Source: Pseudonocardia benzenivorans CB1190
GTDB lineage: Bacteria > Actinomycetota > Actinomycetes > Mycobacteriales > Pseudonocardiaceae
Length of the DNA stretch: 64,000 bases
NCBI RefSeq assembly: GCF_000196675.2
Contig: NC_015312.1
Location: 3,596,001-3,660,000 of the forward strand
Direction: 5' to 3'
Shown: one piece after another, positions 20,896 through 30,696 of the stretch
How positions within the stretch are numbered: position 1 is the stretch's first letter
Layout: each line of letters opens with the position of its first letter
Notes under the pieces: generated by a model
Database searches by the model: none
Seen by the model: the letters and a program-made list of their open reading frames with translations, nothing else
Told to the model about the DNA's origin: nothing
Position numbers and translations under genes: made by a program

Positions 20896-22271
20896 GACGG
20901 GTCTCCTTCCGGGACGGCGGTGGACAGGGCGGCCGGCGCCACCACGCTGGTGAGCAGCGGCCACTCGTCACCGGTGTCGACGACGGGTTGCGGGCGCAGC
21001 CGTTCCTCGTCGAGCAGGTCGTCGGCCGGGCACCGGCCCCGCAGGACACGTCGCGCGGTCATGTCCTCGAGCGCGGTCACGACGTCGGCCGGGGCGCCCA
21101 CCTCGCGCGCCGCGGCGCAGGCGAGCTCGAACACGGACCCGGCCGCCGCGGCCAACGCCGGGTCGGCGAGGGCACAGCGGGCCGCCTCGATCCAGCGGTC
21201 GGCGACGGGCCGGCTCAGCTCGAGCGCGCGCTCGGTGACCTCGCGCCGCGACAGCAGGGCGACCAGCACGGCGATGGGCAGGGCCCAGCCGGAACCGGCC
21301 TGCCCGTCGACGTAGCGGACCTCGAGGAAGCCGTGCGCCCGCACCGGCGGGAACAGCGTCGACACGTGGTAGTCGAGATCGGCCGTCGTCGGCGCGGTGG
21401 GCAACGCGCCCGCGATCCAGTCGGCGAACGTGACGCCGGGCGGCGCGTCCCACGGCCCGTCGTCGCGGCGCACGCACAGCAGCGGGGTGCCGAGCACCCG
21501 GGCGGCCCAGTCGGTGACCGGGTCGGCCGAGCGCGGGCGCGGCGGGGTCGTCCGCGTCGGGTCGGCGGAGAGCCAGCAGGCCATCCGCGACGACTTCCAG
21601 CCGGTCCGGCGCCCCGCGAGCACGGGCGAGTTCGCGAAGGCCGCCAGCAGCACCGGTCCGAGGGCGTGCAGGGCCTCCCAGCGCAGCGGCAGGTCGGCGG
21701 CCGTCCCGACGTCGAGACACACCTGGACGGCCGTCGTCGAGCACATCCCGCTGCGGCCGTGCGGACCGCGGCGGTCGAAGGCGCGTTCCATCGCGGCGTA
21801 GCGCGGATGGTCGAGGATCCGCGTCGGCGGCCGGAGCGGGTCGGTGGCCCGCGGCTGGACGACGAGACCGCAGGCCGCGAGGCGGCGGTGGAGCTCCGCG
21901 GCGTCGGCGGCGGTGACGCGGACGAGCGAGTCCAGATCGGCGAGCGGCGGGCTGGCCAGCTCGACCTGGCCGCCGGGCTCGACCGTCACGGTCGATCCGT
22001 GCGGGAGCGGTTGGGCCGGGGAGGACGGGACGAGGGTGGTGGGGGCGTGCGGGCCGAGGGCCGAAGCCAGGCGCGCGCGGTCCGGCGGTGCCCCGGGGGC
22101 GGTGCCGGAGTGGACGAGCCATTCGAGCTCGACACCCTGCAGCCGCGGTGGGCCGTGCTTGAAACATACCGACGCCACGTACGCCTCCGCCTCCGACAGG
22201 CTGCGAAGCTGCCGCGCCGCCGCCGGCGTGTGCGACGGCGAGGACGCCGCGACTTCCACCTCGTGGACCAC
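20892..22271 (-). CDS. egtA: Glutamate-cysteine ligase for ergothioneine synthesis
   Basis: A 459-residue GCS2-type ligase that joins glutamate and cysteine with ATP, providing gamma-glutamylcysteine for EgtB. Recognisable parts are [20 protein letters not shown] near the N-terminus, [34 protein letters not shown] and [20 protein letters not shown]. The C-terminal [10 protein letters not shown] and [13 protein letters not shown] are also characteristic. I prefer the GTG at 22271 ([10 protein letters not shown]); the reading frame opens as far as a TTG at 22319, which is a poor start. It begins the egtA-B-C-D operon and is divergent from the TetR gene. Confidence 0.9.
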   Translation of the reverse strand: MVHEVEVAASSPSHTPAAARQLRSLSEAEAYVASVCFKHGPPRLQGVELEWLVHSGTAPGAPPDRARLASALGPHAPTTLVPSSPAQPLPHGSTVTVEPGGQVELASPPLADLDSLVRVTAADAAELHRRLAACGLVVQPRATDPLRPPTRILDHPRYAAMERAFDRRGPHGRSGMCSTTAVQVCLDVGTAADLPLRWEALHALGPVLLAAFANSPVLAGRRTGWKSSRMACWLSADPTRTTPPRPRSADPVTDWAARVLGTPLLCVRRDDGPWDAPPGVTFADWIAGALPTAPTTADLDYHVSTLFPPVRAHGFLEVRYVDGQAGSGWALPIAVLVALLSRREVTERALELSRPVADRWIEAARCALADPALAAAAGSVFELACAAAREVGAPADVVTALEDMTARRVLRGRCPADDLLDEERLRPQPVVDTGDEWPLLTSVVAPAALSTAVPEGDPS

Positions 22272-22354
22272 GGCGGAAACGGTACCCGCGGGGACCGACA
22301 GTTGCAGATGACCGAACAATGACGATCATGTGGCCGGCATCGGCTCCCCTGCAA

Positions 22355-22368
22355 TCCGTACGTACGGA
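22355..22368. promoter_or_regulatory. Palindromic operator candidate at the TetR gene start
   Basis: TCCGTACGTACGGA is a perfect 14-bp palindrome ending 11 bp before the TetR GTG start, in the egtA-TetR divergent spacer. Its GTAC core recalls the AcnR half-site CGTACTG. Autoregulation, and possibly control of egtA, would be expected if a TetR protein binds here. Confidence 0.5.
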
Positions 22369-22379
22369 ATACTGGAGGC

Positions 22380-22982
22380 GTGCCCCGCGTCAGCTCCGAC
22401 CAGCTCGAGGCGCGCCGCCGTCAGATCCTCGACGGGGCGCGCGAGTGCTTCGCCCGCCACGGCTACGAGGGGGCGACGGTCCGGCGGCTGGAGCAGACGA
22501 CCGGGCTCTCGCGTGGCGCGATCTTCCACTACTTCCGCGACAAGCAGGCGTTGTTCCTCGCGATCGCCGAGCAGGACGCCCGCGTGATGGCGGCGGTGGT
22601 GGCCGAGCAGGGGCTCGTGCAGGTCATGCGGGAGCTGCTGTCCTCGCCCGACAGCCGCCCTGCCGGCTGGACGGGGACATATCTCGAGATGGCCCGCAAG
22701 GCGCGCACCGACGAGGCGTTCCGCGGGCACTGGCAGGCCTACTCCGCCGAGCTCACGACGGCGACCCGCAACCGGCTGGAGCGCCAGGCCGCGTCCGGTG
22801 CGCTGCGCGCGGACGTCGACCTCACCGTGCTCACCCAGTACCTGGAGCTCGTGCTCGAGGGCCTGGTGTCGCACCTGGCGATGGGCCTGCCGGCCGGTCA
22901 TCTCGCGAGCGTGCTCGACGTCGTCGAGCAGTCGGTGCGCCGCACCACCGCTCCGGTGGACGGCGCGGGCGCGGTGGGCTGA
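22380..22982 (+). CDS. acnR: TetR-family regulator, probable AcnR (Rv1474c-like)
   Basis: A 200-residue TetR repressor. The N-terminal HTH is complete: RRRQILDGARECFARHGYEG, then TVRRLEQTTGLSRGAIFHYF and RDKQALFLAIAEQ. The C-terminal ligand domain is all helical, with YLEMARKARTDEAFRGHW. In corynebacteria and mycobacteria the AcnR gene is directly downstream of acn and represses it. Here a TetR with similar general features lies 7.3 kb beyond acn on the same strand, with the egt and gcvT genes between them. A GTAC palindrome precedes it and an AcnR-like site precedes acn. Assignment rests on context and operator, not on alignment. GTG start with GGAGG nearby. Confidence 0.65.
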   Translation: MPRVSSDQLEARRRQILDGARECFARHGYEGATVRRLEQTTGLSRGAIFHYFRDKQALFLAIAEQDARVMAAVVAEQGLVQVMRELLSSPDSRPAGWTGTYLEMARKARTDEAFRGHWQAYSAELTTATRNRLERQAASGALRADVDLTVLTQYLELVLEGLVSHLAMGLPAGHLASVLDVVEQSVRRTTAPVDGAGAVG

Positions 22983-23155
22983 GCCGCCGCGCCGTCCGGC
23001 CGCGGCGCCGCCCGCTGCGGGACGAGGCCGGACGAGCCGCCCCACCCGATCGGCGGTGCTGTCACGGACCGGTCACGGCGGGTTGACCCGGGTCACTCCG
23101 GCTGCGAACGTGAGCACCGTCCGCTGGGTGCAACGGCGCACCCGGTGGGCGCGAA

Positions 23156-24598
23156 TCAGGCCGCGGCAGGCTGCCGGCCCACCTCGTCGGCGATCCGGGT
23201 CGCCGCGCGCTCGTCGGCGCGCCGTCCCCATCGGCTCGTGCACACCACCCCGAGGACGGCGACGGCGATCCCGCACACCGTCACCACGACCCACGCCGTG
23301 TGGCTCGCCTCCGCCAGCCCGACCGCGCCGGGGCCCGTCGTCCGCGAGGTGACGATCGCGCCCAGCACCGCCACACCCAGCGCCGATCCGACCTGCCGGC
23401 ACGTCGAGGCGACCGCGGCCGCCACCCCGGCCTGGCTGACCGGCATCCCGGAGACGGTGGCGTTGGTGATCGGGGCGTTGACCATGCCCGAGCCGATCCC
23501 GAACACGACGTAGGCGACCAGCAGCAGGCCCAGCGACGTCGTCTCGGTCAGCCCCGTCAGCAGCGCGCCGCCGGTGGCGAGCCCGAGACCGCCCACGATC
23601 AGCGGAATCCGCGGGCCCCGGGTGCCGACCAGCCGTGCCGACAGTGGTGGCAGCAGCGCGACCGCAGCGGCCATGGGCAACGTCAGGAGCCCCGCGTGCA
23701 GGGCGCTGTAGCCGCGGGTCGTCTGCAGGTAGAGGGCGTTGAGGAAGAGGAACCCGGCCAGCGCGGCGAACGCGGCGATCGCGATGACGGTGGCCGCGCT
23801 GAACGAGACGCTGCGGAAGAACCGCGGATCGAGCAGCGGCTCGCGGCGGCGCAGCTCGACGGGCACGAGCACCGCCAGCGCGACGACCGCGACCGCGGCG
23901 GACCCGAGGATCCACGGCGACCCGATGCCACGCACCGGCGCCTCGATGATCGCGAAGGTGACGCCTGCGAGCAGCAGGACGACCAGCACCTGGCCGATCG
24001 GGTCGATGCGGCGCGGTCGCTCGGCCCGCGACTCGGGCACGAACCGCGCCGCGAGCACGACGACGACCAGCGTCACCGGCACGTTCACCCAGAAGATCGA
24101 CCGCCATCCGACGGCGTCGACGAGCACCCCGCCCAGCAGTGGGCCGAGCGCCATGCTGATCCCGGCGACGCTCCCCCACGCCCCGATCGCCTTGGCCCGG
24201 GCCCGCCGTTCGGTGAAGACGTTCGTGATGATCGACATGGCGACGGGGTTGAGCATGGAGCCGCCGACGGCCTGCAGCATCCGGAAGGCGATGAGCGACC
24301 CGGTGTTCGGGGCGAGGCTGCACAGCAGCGAACCGAGACCGAACAGCATCAGACCGGTCTGGAACACCCGACGACGGCCGATCCGGTCCCCGGTCGAGCC
24401 CGCGAGCATGAGCCGGCTCGCCAGCACGAGCAGGTACGCGTCGACGACCCACTGCAGACTGCTCACCGAGGAGCCCAGATCGCGCGAGATGGCCGGCAGC
24501 GCGACGTTGACGATCGTGTTGTCGAGGCTGACGACGAAGAGACTGGAACAGCAGATCGCGAGGATCACCGAGCGCGTCCGCGCCGTCATCTCCGGCAT
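23156..24598 (-). CDS. MFS multidrug exporter, DHA2 family (14 TM)
   Basis: A 480-residue membrane transporter with about 14 hydrophobic segments. The conserved motif A region after TM2 reads LMLAGSTGDRIGRRRVFQTG, motif C near TM5 is GSVAGISMALGPLLGGVLVD, and the first helix motif VSLDNTIVNVALPAIS (D1) is typical of DHA2 drug:H+ antiporters of the EmrB/QacA type. It probably exports lipophilic drugs or a metabolite; the substrate is unknown. An inverted-repeat operator lies about 30 bp upstream. The 173-bp spacer to the TetR stop (22983-23155) is convergent and shows no further gene. Confidence 0.9.
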   Translation of the reverse strand: MPEMTARTRSVILAICCSSLFVVSLDNTIVNVALPAISRDLGSSVSSLQWVVDAYLLVLASRLMLAGSTGDRIGRRRVFQTGLMLFGLGSLLCSLAPNTGSLIAFRMLQAVGGSMLNPVAMSIITNVFTERRARAKAIGAWGSVAGISMALGPLLGGVLVDAVGWRSIFWVNVPVTLVVVVLAARFVPESRAERPRRIDPIGQVLVVLLLAGVTFAIIEAPVRGIGSPWILGSAAVAVVALAVLVPVELRRREPLLDPRFFRSVSFSAATVIAIAAFAALAGFLFLNALYLQTTRGYSALHAGLLTLPMAAAVALLPPLSARLVGTRGPRIPLIVGGLGLATGGALLTGLTETTSLGLLLVAYVVFGIGSGMVNAPITNATVSGMPVSQAGVAAAVASTCRQVGSALGVAVLGAIVTSRTTGPGAVGLAEASHTAWVVVTVCGIAVAVLGVVCTSRWGRRADERAATRIADEVGRQPAAA

Positions 24599-24627
24599 CC
24601 CGCTCCGTTCGTCGTGGCGTACCGAAC

Positions 24628-24645
24628 AGTTAGCACGCTACAACT
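24628..24645 (-). promoter_or_regulatory. Imperfect inverted repeat upstream of the MFS gene
   Basis: AGTTAGC (24628-24634) and GCTACAACT (24637-24645) form arms (AGTT..AGC/GCT..AACT) in an AT-rich patch about 30 bp before the exporter start. This is a plausible repressor site overlapping the promoter. The remaining spacer to 24849 shows only a half copy of the palindromic repeat. Confidence 0.4.
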
Positions 24646-24770
24646 AATTGGCGACCGGATCCCGGCCGGGACGACGAGATCGTCGACACGCTGCGGCCCC
24701 GGGGACCGCGCGACCGCCCCTGGACACCGACGGCGGCGAGGGACGGCGACGGTCGGGCTCGCGCCGGCCC

Positions 24771-24782
24771 GTCGCCACTCAC
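24771..24782. repeat. Half copy of the GTCGCCACTCAC palindromic repeat
   Basis: GTCGCCACTCAC matches the right arm of the repeats at 3079-3118 and 31652-31706. No left arm is present. It lies between the enoyl-CoA hydratase 3' end and the MFS promoter. Confidence 0.5.
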
Positions 24783-24849
24783 GACCGTGTCGCCGACGGC
24801 CACCGGGTGCCGCGACGCCACGCTCCCGGCCGCGACGCCACGCCCGATG

Positions 24850-25686
24850 TCAGTCGCCGGCGGCCAGGGCCCGCAGCCGGCGCAGCTGGGCGGCCCGCTC
24901 CGCGGCGAGCGCCCCGGCGGGATCGACGCCGTCGGCCACCCCGGCCAGCAGGGCGAGCGTCTCCCGGGCGGCGCCCGCGGGTGCGGACGTGAGGGCGGTG
25001 ACCGCGGTGTCGGTCGCCGCGTCGAGCTGGTCGACGGGGACGACCTGCTGCACCAGGCCGATGGCCAGGGCCTCCTCCGCGCCGATCCGCCTGCCCGTGA
25101 GGCAGATGTCCACGGCCCGCGCGTACCCGACCGCGCGGACCAGCGGGAACGTCCCGCCCAGGTCGGGCACGATGCCCAGCGCCGGCTCGGCCATGCAGAA
25201 CTGCGCGTCCTCCGCCGCGATCCGGATGTCGCAGGCGAGTGCGAGCTGGAAGCCGCCGCCGATGGCGTGCCCCTGCACGGCCGCGACGGTCACCCGCGCC
25301 GGGTCGCGCAGCCACACGAACCCGGCCTGGAACGCGGCGATGGCCTCGTCGCCGTCGGCGTCGGAGAGGCCGGCGATCGTGCCGACGCCGGGGTGGCCGT
25401 CGATCCCCTCGGGGGTGAACATCCGCCTGTCGAGCCCGGCGGAGAATGCCCGCCCGGCCCCGCGCACGACGACCGCGCGCACCTCCGCGGGCAGGCCCTC
25501 GCCGATGGCGGCGAGGGCCTGCCACGTGTCCGGGGTCTGCGCGTTGAGCCGGTCCGGCCGGTCGAGGGTCACCGTCGCCCGCACGCCGTCGACCGTGAGG
25601 ACGACCCCGCCACGCGACAGCAGGTCCGCGTCGACCGCGGGAGCCGGTCCGTCGGTCACAGGGTCCACCGAGTGCGCAGAGGTCAC
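24850..25686 (-). CDS. Enoyl-CoA hydratase/isomerase family protein
   Basis: A 278-residue crotonase-fold protein. TLDRPDRLNAQTPDTWQALA is the N-terminal core, GAGRAFSAGLDRRMF forms the first oxyanion-hole segment, and VQGHAIGGGFQLALACDIRI supplies the second. AEPALGIVPDLGGTFPLVR follows; it has Asp rather than the usual catalytic Glu pair arrangement at the second position, so hydratase versus isomerase or another reaction is uncertain. About 28 N-terminal residues are extra and probably disordered. GTG start. No neighbouring beta-oxidation gene indicates a substrate. Confidence 0.85.
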   Translation of the reverse strand: MTSAHSVDPVTDGPAPAVDADLLSRGGVVLTVDGVRATVTLDRPDRLNAQTPDTWQALAAIGEGLPAEVRAVVVRGAGRAFSAGLDRRMFTPEGIDGHPGVGTIAGLSDADGDEAIAAFQAGFVWLRDPARVTVAAVQGHAIGGGFQLALACDIRIAAEDAQFCMAEPALGIVPDLGGTFPLVRAVGYARAVDICLTGRRIGAEEALAIGLVQQVVPVDQLDAATDTAVTALTSAPAGAARETLALLAGVADGVDPAGALAAERAAQLRRLRALAAGD

Positions 25687-25841
25687 CGAGTCCGCCTTTC
25701 GTCCAGGGCGGGCGGGCCGAGCGCCCGTCCCGGTGGCCGACGCTACCCGGTCGTCTCCGGGTGCCCCGGCGGTGCGCGTCGGACCAGGACGCGCTGCAGG
25801 GGCGGGTCGAACCGCGGGCCCGCGTCGCGGGCCGGTACCAC

Positions 25842-26051
25842 CTACTTCTTCTTGGTGCGGGTCGCCCCGCCACGGCCGCGCAGCGTCACACCGGTCTCGC
25901 TCAGCACCCGGTGCACGAAGCCGTAGGACCGTCCCGTCTGCTCGGCCAGGGCCCGGATGCTCGCCCCCTTCTCGTACTTCTTCTTCAGGTCGGTCGCGAG
26001 TTTGTCCCGTTGTGCGCCGGTGATCCGGGCGCCCTTCTTCAGGTCGGCCAC
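25842..26051 (-). CDS. Small helix-turn-helix protein (Rv1473A-like)
   Basis: A 69-residue basic protein: VADLKKGARITGAQRDKLAT, then an HTH segment GASIRALAEQTGRSYGFVHR and a Lys-rich end (TRTKKK). This is the conserved actinobacterial helix-turn-helix protein encoded near the ABC-F gene in mycobacteria and relatives. It is expected to bind DNA; its targets are not known. GTG start at 26051, with GGAGG 9-10 bp upstream. The longer 123-codon frame begins in non-conserved sequence and is less likely. The 238-bp spacer upstream carries three ATGATCG motifs and no gene. Confidence 0.85.
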   Translation of the reverse strand: MADLKKGARITGAQRDKLATDLKKKYEKGASIRALAEQTGRSYGFVHRVLSETGVTLRGRGGATRTKKK

Positions 26052-26289
26052 GTCATTGACCTCCTCTGCCCCGCCGCGGGCCGTCCGCGGCCCCCGAGCC
26101 CCGCTCGGCTCGCGGTGCGGCAATGATCGACCACGGGGTAGGAACGTGCCAGATGATCGACTCGATGATCGGTGAACGGTTCCCCCGAACGGATCACGCG
26201 GATGGGTGATCATCGCGGTCGGTGGCGATCGGACGCGGTCATCCGGGTGTCGCGGTCCCGAACGACCACGGACGGGGGGCTCGCGAGGG

Positions 26290-27915
<1,626 letters not shown>

Positions 27916-28101
27916 GAAGGAGGCTCCAGAATCCGGGGGACGGTCGCGGGAATGCGGCACGGCGGTCGACGACGACGGGCGCTACCCGATCCGGATCACG
28001 ACGTCCAGGGTACCGGCCGTGTCGCCCCGGTTTCCCGCCGCGTCGGCGCGGGGTCGGCCACATCACGCCGTGGACCCGGTCACCCTGGTTAGGGTCACGA
28101 C

Positions 28102-28908
28102 ATGGACGAAGCCCTCGCCCCGGCGGCGACGACCCCCCAGGACCTCACCGGCCGTGCCGCGCTCGTGACGGGCGCGAGCCGGGGCATCGGGCTCGCGATC
28201 GCCGCCGAGCTGCTGGCCCGCGGCGCATCGGTCACGATCACGGCGCGCAAGGAGGCCGTGCTGGCCGAGGCGGCCGAGCAGCTGCTCGGCGGGCCCGCCG
28301 GGGGCGACGCGTCGCGGGTGCTCACCGTTGCGGGCAACGCGGGCGACGCCGCGCACCGCGAGGAGGCCGTCACGCGGACCGCCGACACGTTCGGCCGGCT
28401 CGACGTGCTGGTCAACAACGCGGGCATCAACCCGATCTACGGGCCGCTGATGGACGCCGACCTCGACGCCGTCCGCAAGATCTTCGACGTCAACGTCGTC
28501 GCGGCGCTCGGCTACACGCAGCTCGCCCACAAGGCGTGGATGGCCGAGCACGGCGGCGCCGTCGTCAACCTCGCATCCGTCGGCGGGCTGCGCTCCACCG
28601 GCGCGATCGCCGCCTACGGCGCGTCCAAGGCCGCGCTCATCCGGCTCACCGCCGAGCTCGCCGCCGAGCTCGGCCCGGGGATCCGGGTCAACGCCGTCGC
28701 GCCCGCGGTCGTCAAGACCCGGTTCGCGACGGCGCTCTACGCCCACGACGAGGAGGGCGTCGCGTCGTCCTACCCGCTCAAGCGGCTCGGTGAGCCGCGT
28801 GACGTCGCCGCGCTCGTCGGGTTCCTCGTGTCGGACTCCGCGGCGTGGATCAGCGGTGAGACGGTGCTGGTCGACGGCGGTCTGCTCGCGGCCGGCGGGA
28901 CGGGCTGA
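28102..28908 (+). CDS. Short-chain dehydrogenase/reductase
   Basis: A 268-residue classical SDR. The cofactor loop is [16 protein letters not shown] (about residue 23), followed by NNAGINPIYGP, the catalytic Ser of VVNLASVGGLRS and YGASKAALIRLTAEL (YxxxK). The end, WISGETVLVDGGLLAAGGTG, is typical of 3-oxoacyl reductase-like members. Substrate unknown; annotation as 3-oxoacyl-ACP reductase would be by similarity only. ATG start. The stop TGA at 28906-28908 overlaps a possible CTG start of the cyclase gene. Confidence 0.92.
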   Translation: MDEALAPAATTPQDLTGRAALVTGASRGIGLAIAAELLARGASVTITARKEAVLAEAAEQLLGGPAGGDASRVLTVAGNAGDAAHREEAVTRTADTFGRLDVLVNNAGINPIYGPLMDADLDAVRKIFDVNVVAALGYTQLAHKAWMAEHGGAVVNLASVGGLRSTGAIAAYGASKAALIRLTAELAAELGPGIRVNAVAPAVVKTRFATALYAHDEEGVASSYPLKRLGEPRDVAALVGFLVSDSAAWISGETVLVDGGLLAAGGTG

Positions 28909-30188
28909 CGCGGGCGTCCGGGACGGCCGGTCCGCGGCCCGTCGACGACGTCCTCGTCGTCGGGGCGGGCCCGGCCGGGCGTGCCGTCGCGGCCGCCTGT
29001 GCGGCCCTCGGCCTGCGCACGACGCTGCTCGACCCGGCGCCGCGGCGCCCGTGGCGCTCGACGTACGCGGCGTGGGCGAGCGAGCTGCCCGCGGACCTGC
29101 CCGACGCCGTCGTCGCGTCGAGGTCGCCGGGGCGGGCCGTCGCCCTCACCGAGCACCGGCTGGGCCAGGACTACGTCGTGCTCGGCACGCAGCCGCTGCG
29201 CGCCCACCTCGACGAGGCACTCGTTCGGGGCGGGGCGCGGGTCGTCGCGGGCCGGGCGGTGGCGATCCCCTCGCCGCACCGGGTGGTGCTCGACGGCGGC
29301 GGGTCGCTCACCGCGCGGGTCGTCGTCGACGCCGGCGGCCACCGACGCCCCCTCGGGACGACGGACTGGCGCCGGCCGGCGGCCGCGGAACAGACCGCGC
29401 ACGGGGTCGTCGTGCCCGCCGAGGTCGCGCTGCCGCTGGTGGGGCCCGGGGAGGCCCTGTTCATGGACTGGCGCCCCGACCACGGCGAGGACGGCTGGCC
29501 CACGTTCCTCTACGGCGTCGCGCTGGGCGACGGCACGGTGCTGCTGGAGGAGACCTCGCTCGCGCGCCGGCCCGGGCTCGCCCTGGATGACCTGCGCAGA
29601 CGGCTGCACGCGCGGCTGGCCCGGCACGGCGTCGCCGTGCCCGACGGTGCACGCGTCGAGCGGGTGCGGTTCCCCGTCGACACCCCCCGCCACGACCGCG
29701 ACGGCGTACTCGGGTTCGGCGCGGCGGCGCCACTGGTCCACCCGGCCACCGGCTTCAGCGTCGCGACGGCGCTGGTGCTCGCGCCGCGGGTGGCCGGCGC
29801 GCTGGCCGCGGCGCTCGCCGAGGGCGACGACGGGGCCGACGCGGCGGCCCGGGTCGACCGGACGGTGCTCTGGACGCCGGCCGCGCGGGCCGTGCACGCG
29901 CTGCGCCGGCGCGGGCTGGAGGCGTTGCTGCGCATGCCCGCGCGCGACGTACCCGCGTTCTTCGACACGTTCCTCGCACTGCCCGACCGGCACCGCCGGG
30001 CCTACCTCGGCGCCCGCGACGACCTGGGCGCCACGCTCGCGGCGATGACCGCGCTGTTCGGCCGCTCGGGCTGGCCGCTGCGCGGGCGGCTCGTCGGACC
30101 CGCGCTGCTGCCCGCGGCGCCCGCGCGGGACCCCGAAGCGGGTGACGACCGCGCGCCGGGTGCCCGCGGCCGACGCTACCGACGGTAG
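28905..30188 (+). CDS. Lycopene cyclase-like FAD protein with non-canonical (CTG) start
   Basis: A 427-codon frame whose N-terminus carries an intact dinucleotide-binding loop (DVLVVGAGPAGRAVAAACAA), then STYAAWASELP. The family features of CrtY/lycopene beta-cyclases follow: FMDWRPDHGEDGWPTFLYG, TVLLEETSLARRPGL and HPATGFSVATALVLAPRVAG. No ATG, GTG or TTG precedes the FAD motif. The first normal start, GTG 29178, would delete it. The frame opens at 28860 after a TGA, and the only plausible initiator is CTG 28905, which overlaps the SDR stop in a CTGA quartet. Translation may be reinitiated from the SDR. No other carotenoid gene is near, so the substrate is uncertain. Confidence 0.72.
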   Translation: MTRASGTAGPRPVDDVLVVGAGPAGRAVAAACAALGLRTTLLDPAPRRPWRSTYAAWASELPADLPDAVVASRSPGRAVALTEHRLGQDYVVLGTQPLRAHLDEALVRGGARVVAGRAVAIPSPHRVVLDGGGSLTARVVVDAGGHRRPLGTTDWRRPAAAEQTAHGVVVPAEVALPLVGPGEALFMDWRPDHGEDGWPTFLYGVALGDGTVLLEETSLARRPGLALDDLRRRLHARLARHGVAVPDGARVERVRFPVDTPRHDRDGVLGFGAAAPLVHPATGFSVATALVLAPRVAGALAAALAEGDDGADAAARVDRTVLWTPAARAVHALRRRGLEALLRMPARDVPAFFDTFLALPDRHRRAYLGARDDLGATLAAMTALFGRSGWPLRGRLVGPALLPAAPARDPEAGDDRAPGARGRRYRR

Positions 30189-30239
30189 CCTCCGAACACG
30201 GACAGCGAGAGTCGCACCGTCCGCGGCATCGGAGGACCC

Positions 30240-30689
30240 ATGCCCGCCTACAAGACCATCGTCGTCGGCACCGACGGGTCGGCGACCTCGTTCGCCGCCG
30301 TCGAGCGGGCCGCGTCCGTCGCCGCGGACAGCGGGGCGAAGCTCGTCGTCGTGTCGGCGTTCACCCCGTCCGACCCGGGTGACACCGCGGGCGCGGAGGA
30401 CGCGCTCAAGGGCGAGGCCCACCTCGTTCGGGGTTGGACGCCTGCGGAGGAGGCGCTGCGCGAGGCGGCCGACCGGGCGCGCGCGGCCGGCGCGGGTGAG
30501 GTGTCGACCCACGCCGTGGACGGCGCGCCGGTCGAGGTGCTGCGCGCGGCGGTCCGCGACCACGGGGCCGACCTGCTCGTCGTCGGCAACCGCGGGCTGA
30601 ACACGCTGTCCGGCAGGCTGCTCGGGTCGGTCCCGTCGGACGCGGCGCGCCGCGCGGGCGTCGACGTGCTGATCGTCCACACCACCTGA
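30240..30689 (+). CDS. Universal stress protein (UspA family)
   Basis: A 149-residue single-domain USP. KTIVVGTDGSATSFAAVERA is the N-terminal strand and nucleotide contact, and VVGNRGLNTLSGRLLGSVPS holds the ATP-binding G-x2-G-x9-G-S/T motif. It is therefore of the ATP-binding class. ATG start with GGAGG upstream. Seven bp separate it from the adenylate cyclase gene, and the two probably form one transcript, which suggests a link between cAMP signalling and stress response. Confidence 0.92.
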   Translation: MPAYKTIVVGTDGSATSFAAVERAASVAADSGAKLVVVSAFTPSDPGDTAGAEDALKGEAHLVRGWTPAEEALREAADRARAAGAGEVSTHAVDGAPVEVLRAAVRDHGADLLVVGNRGLNTLSGRLLGSVPSDAARRAGVDVLIVHTT

Positions 30690-30696
30690 GCGACCC

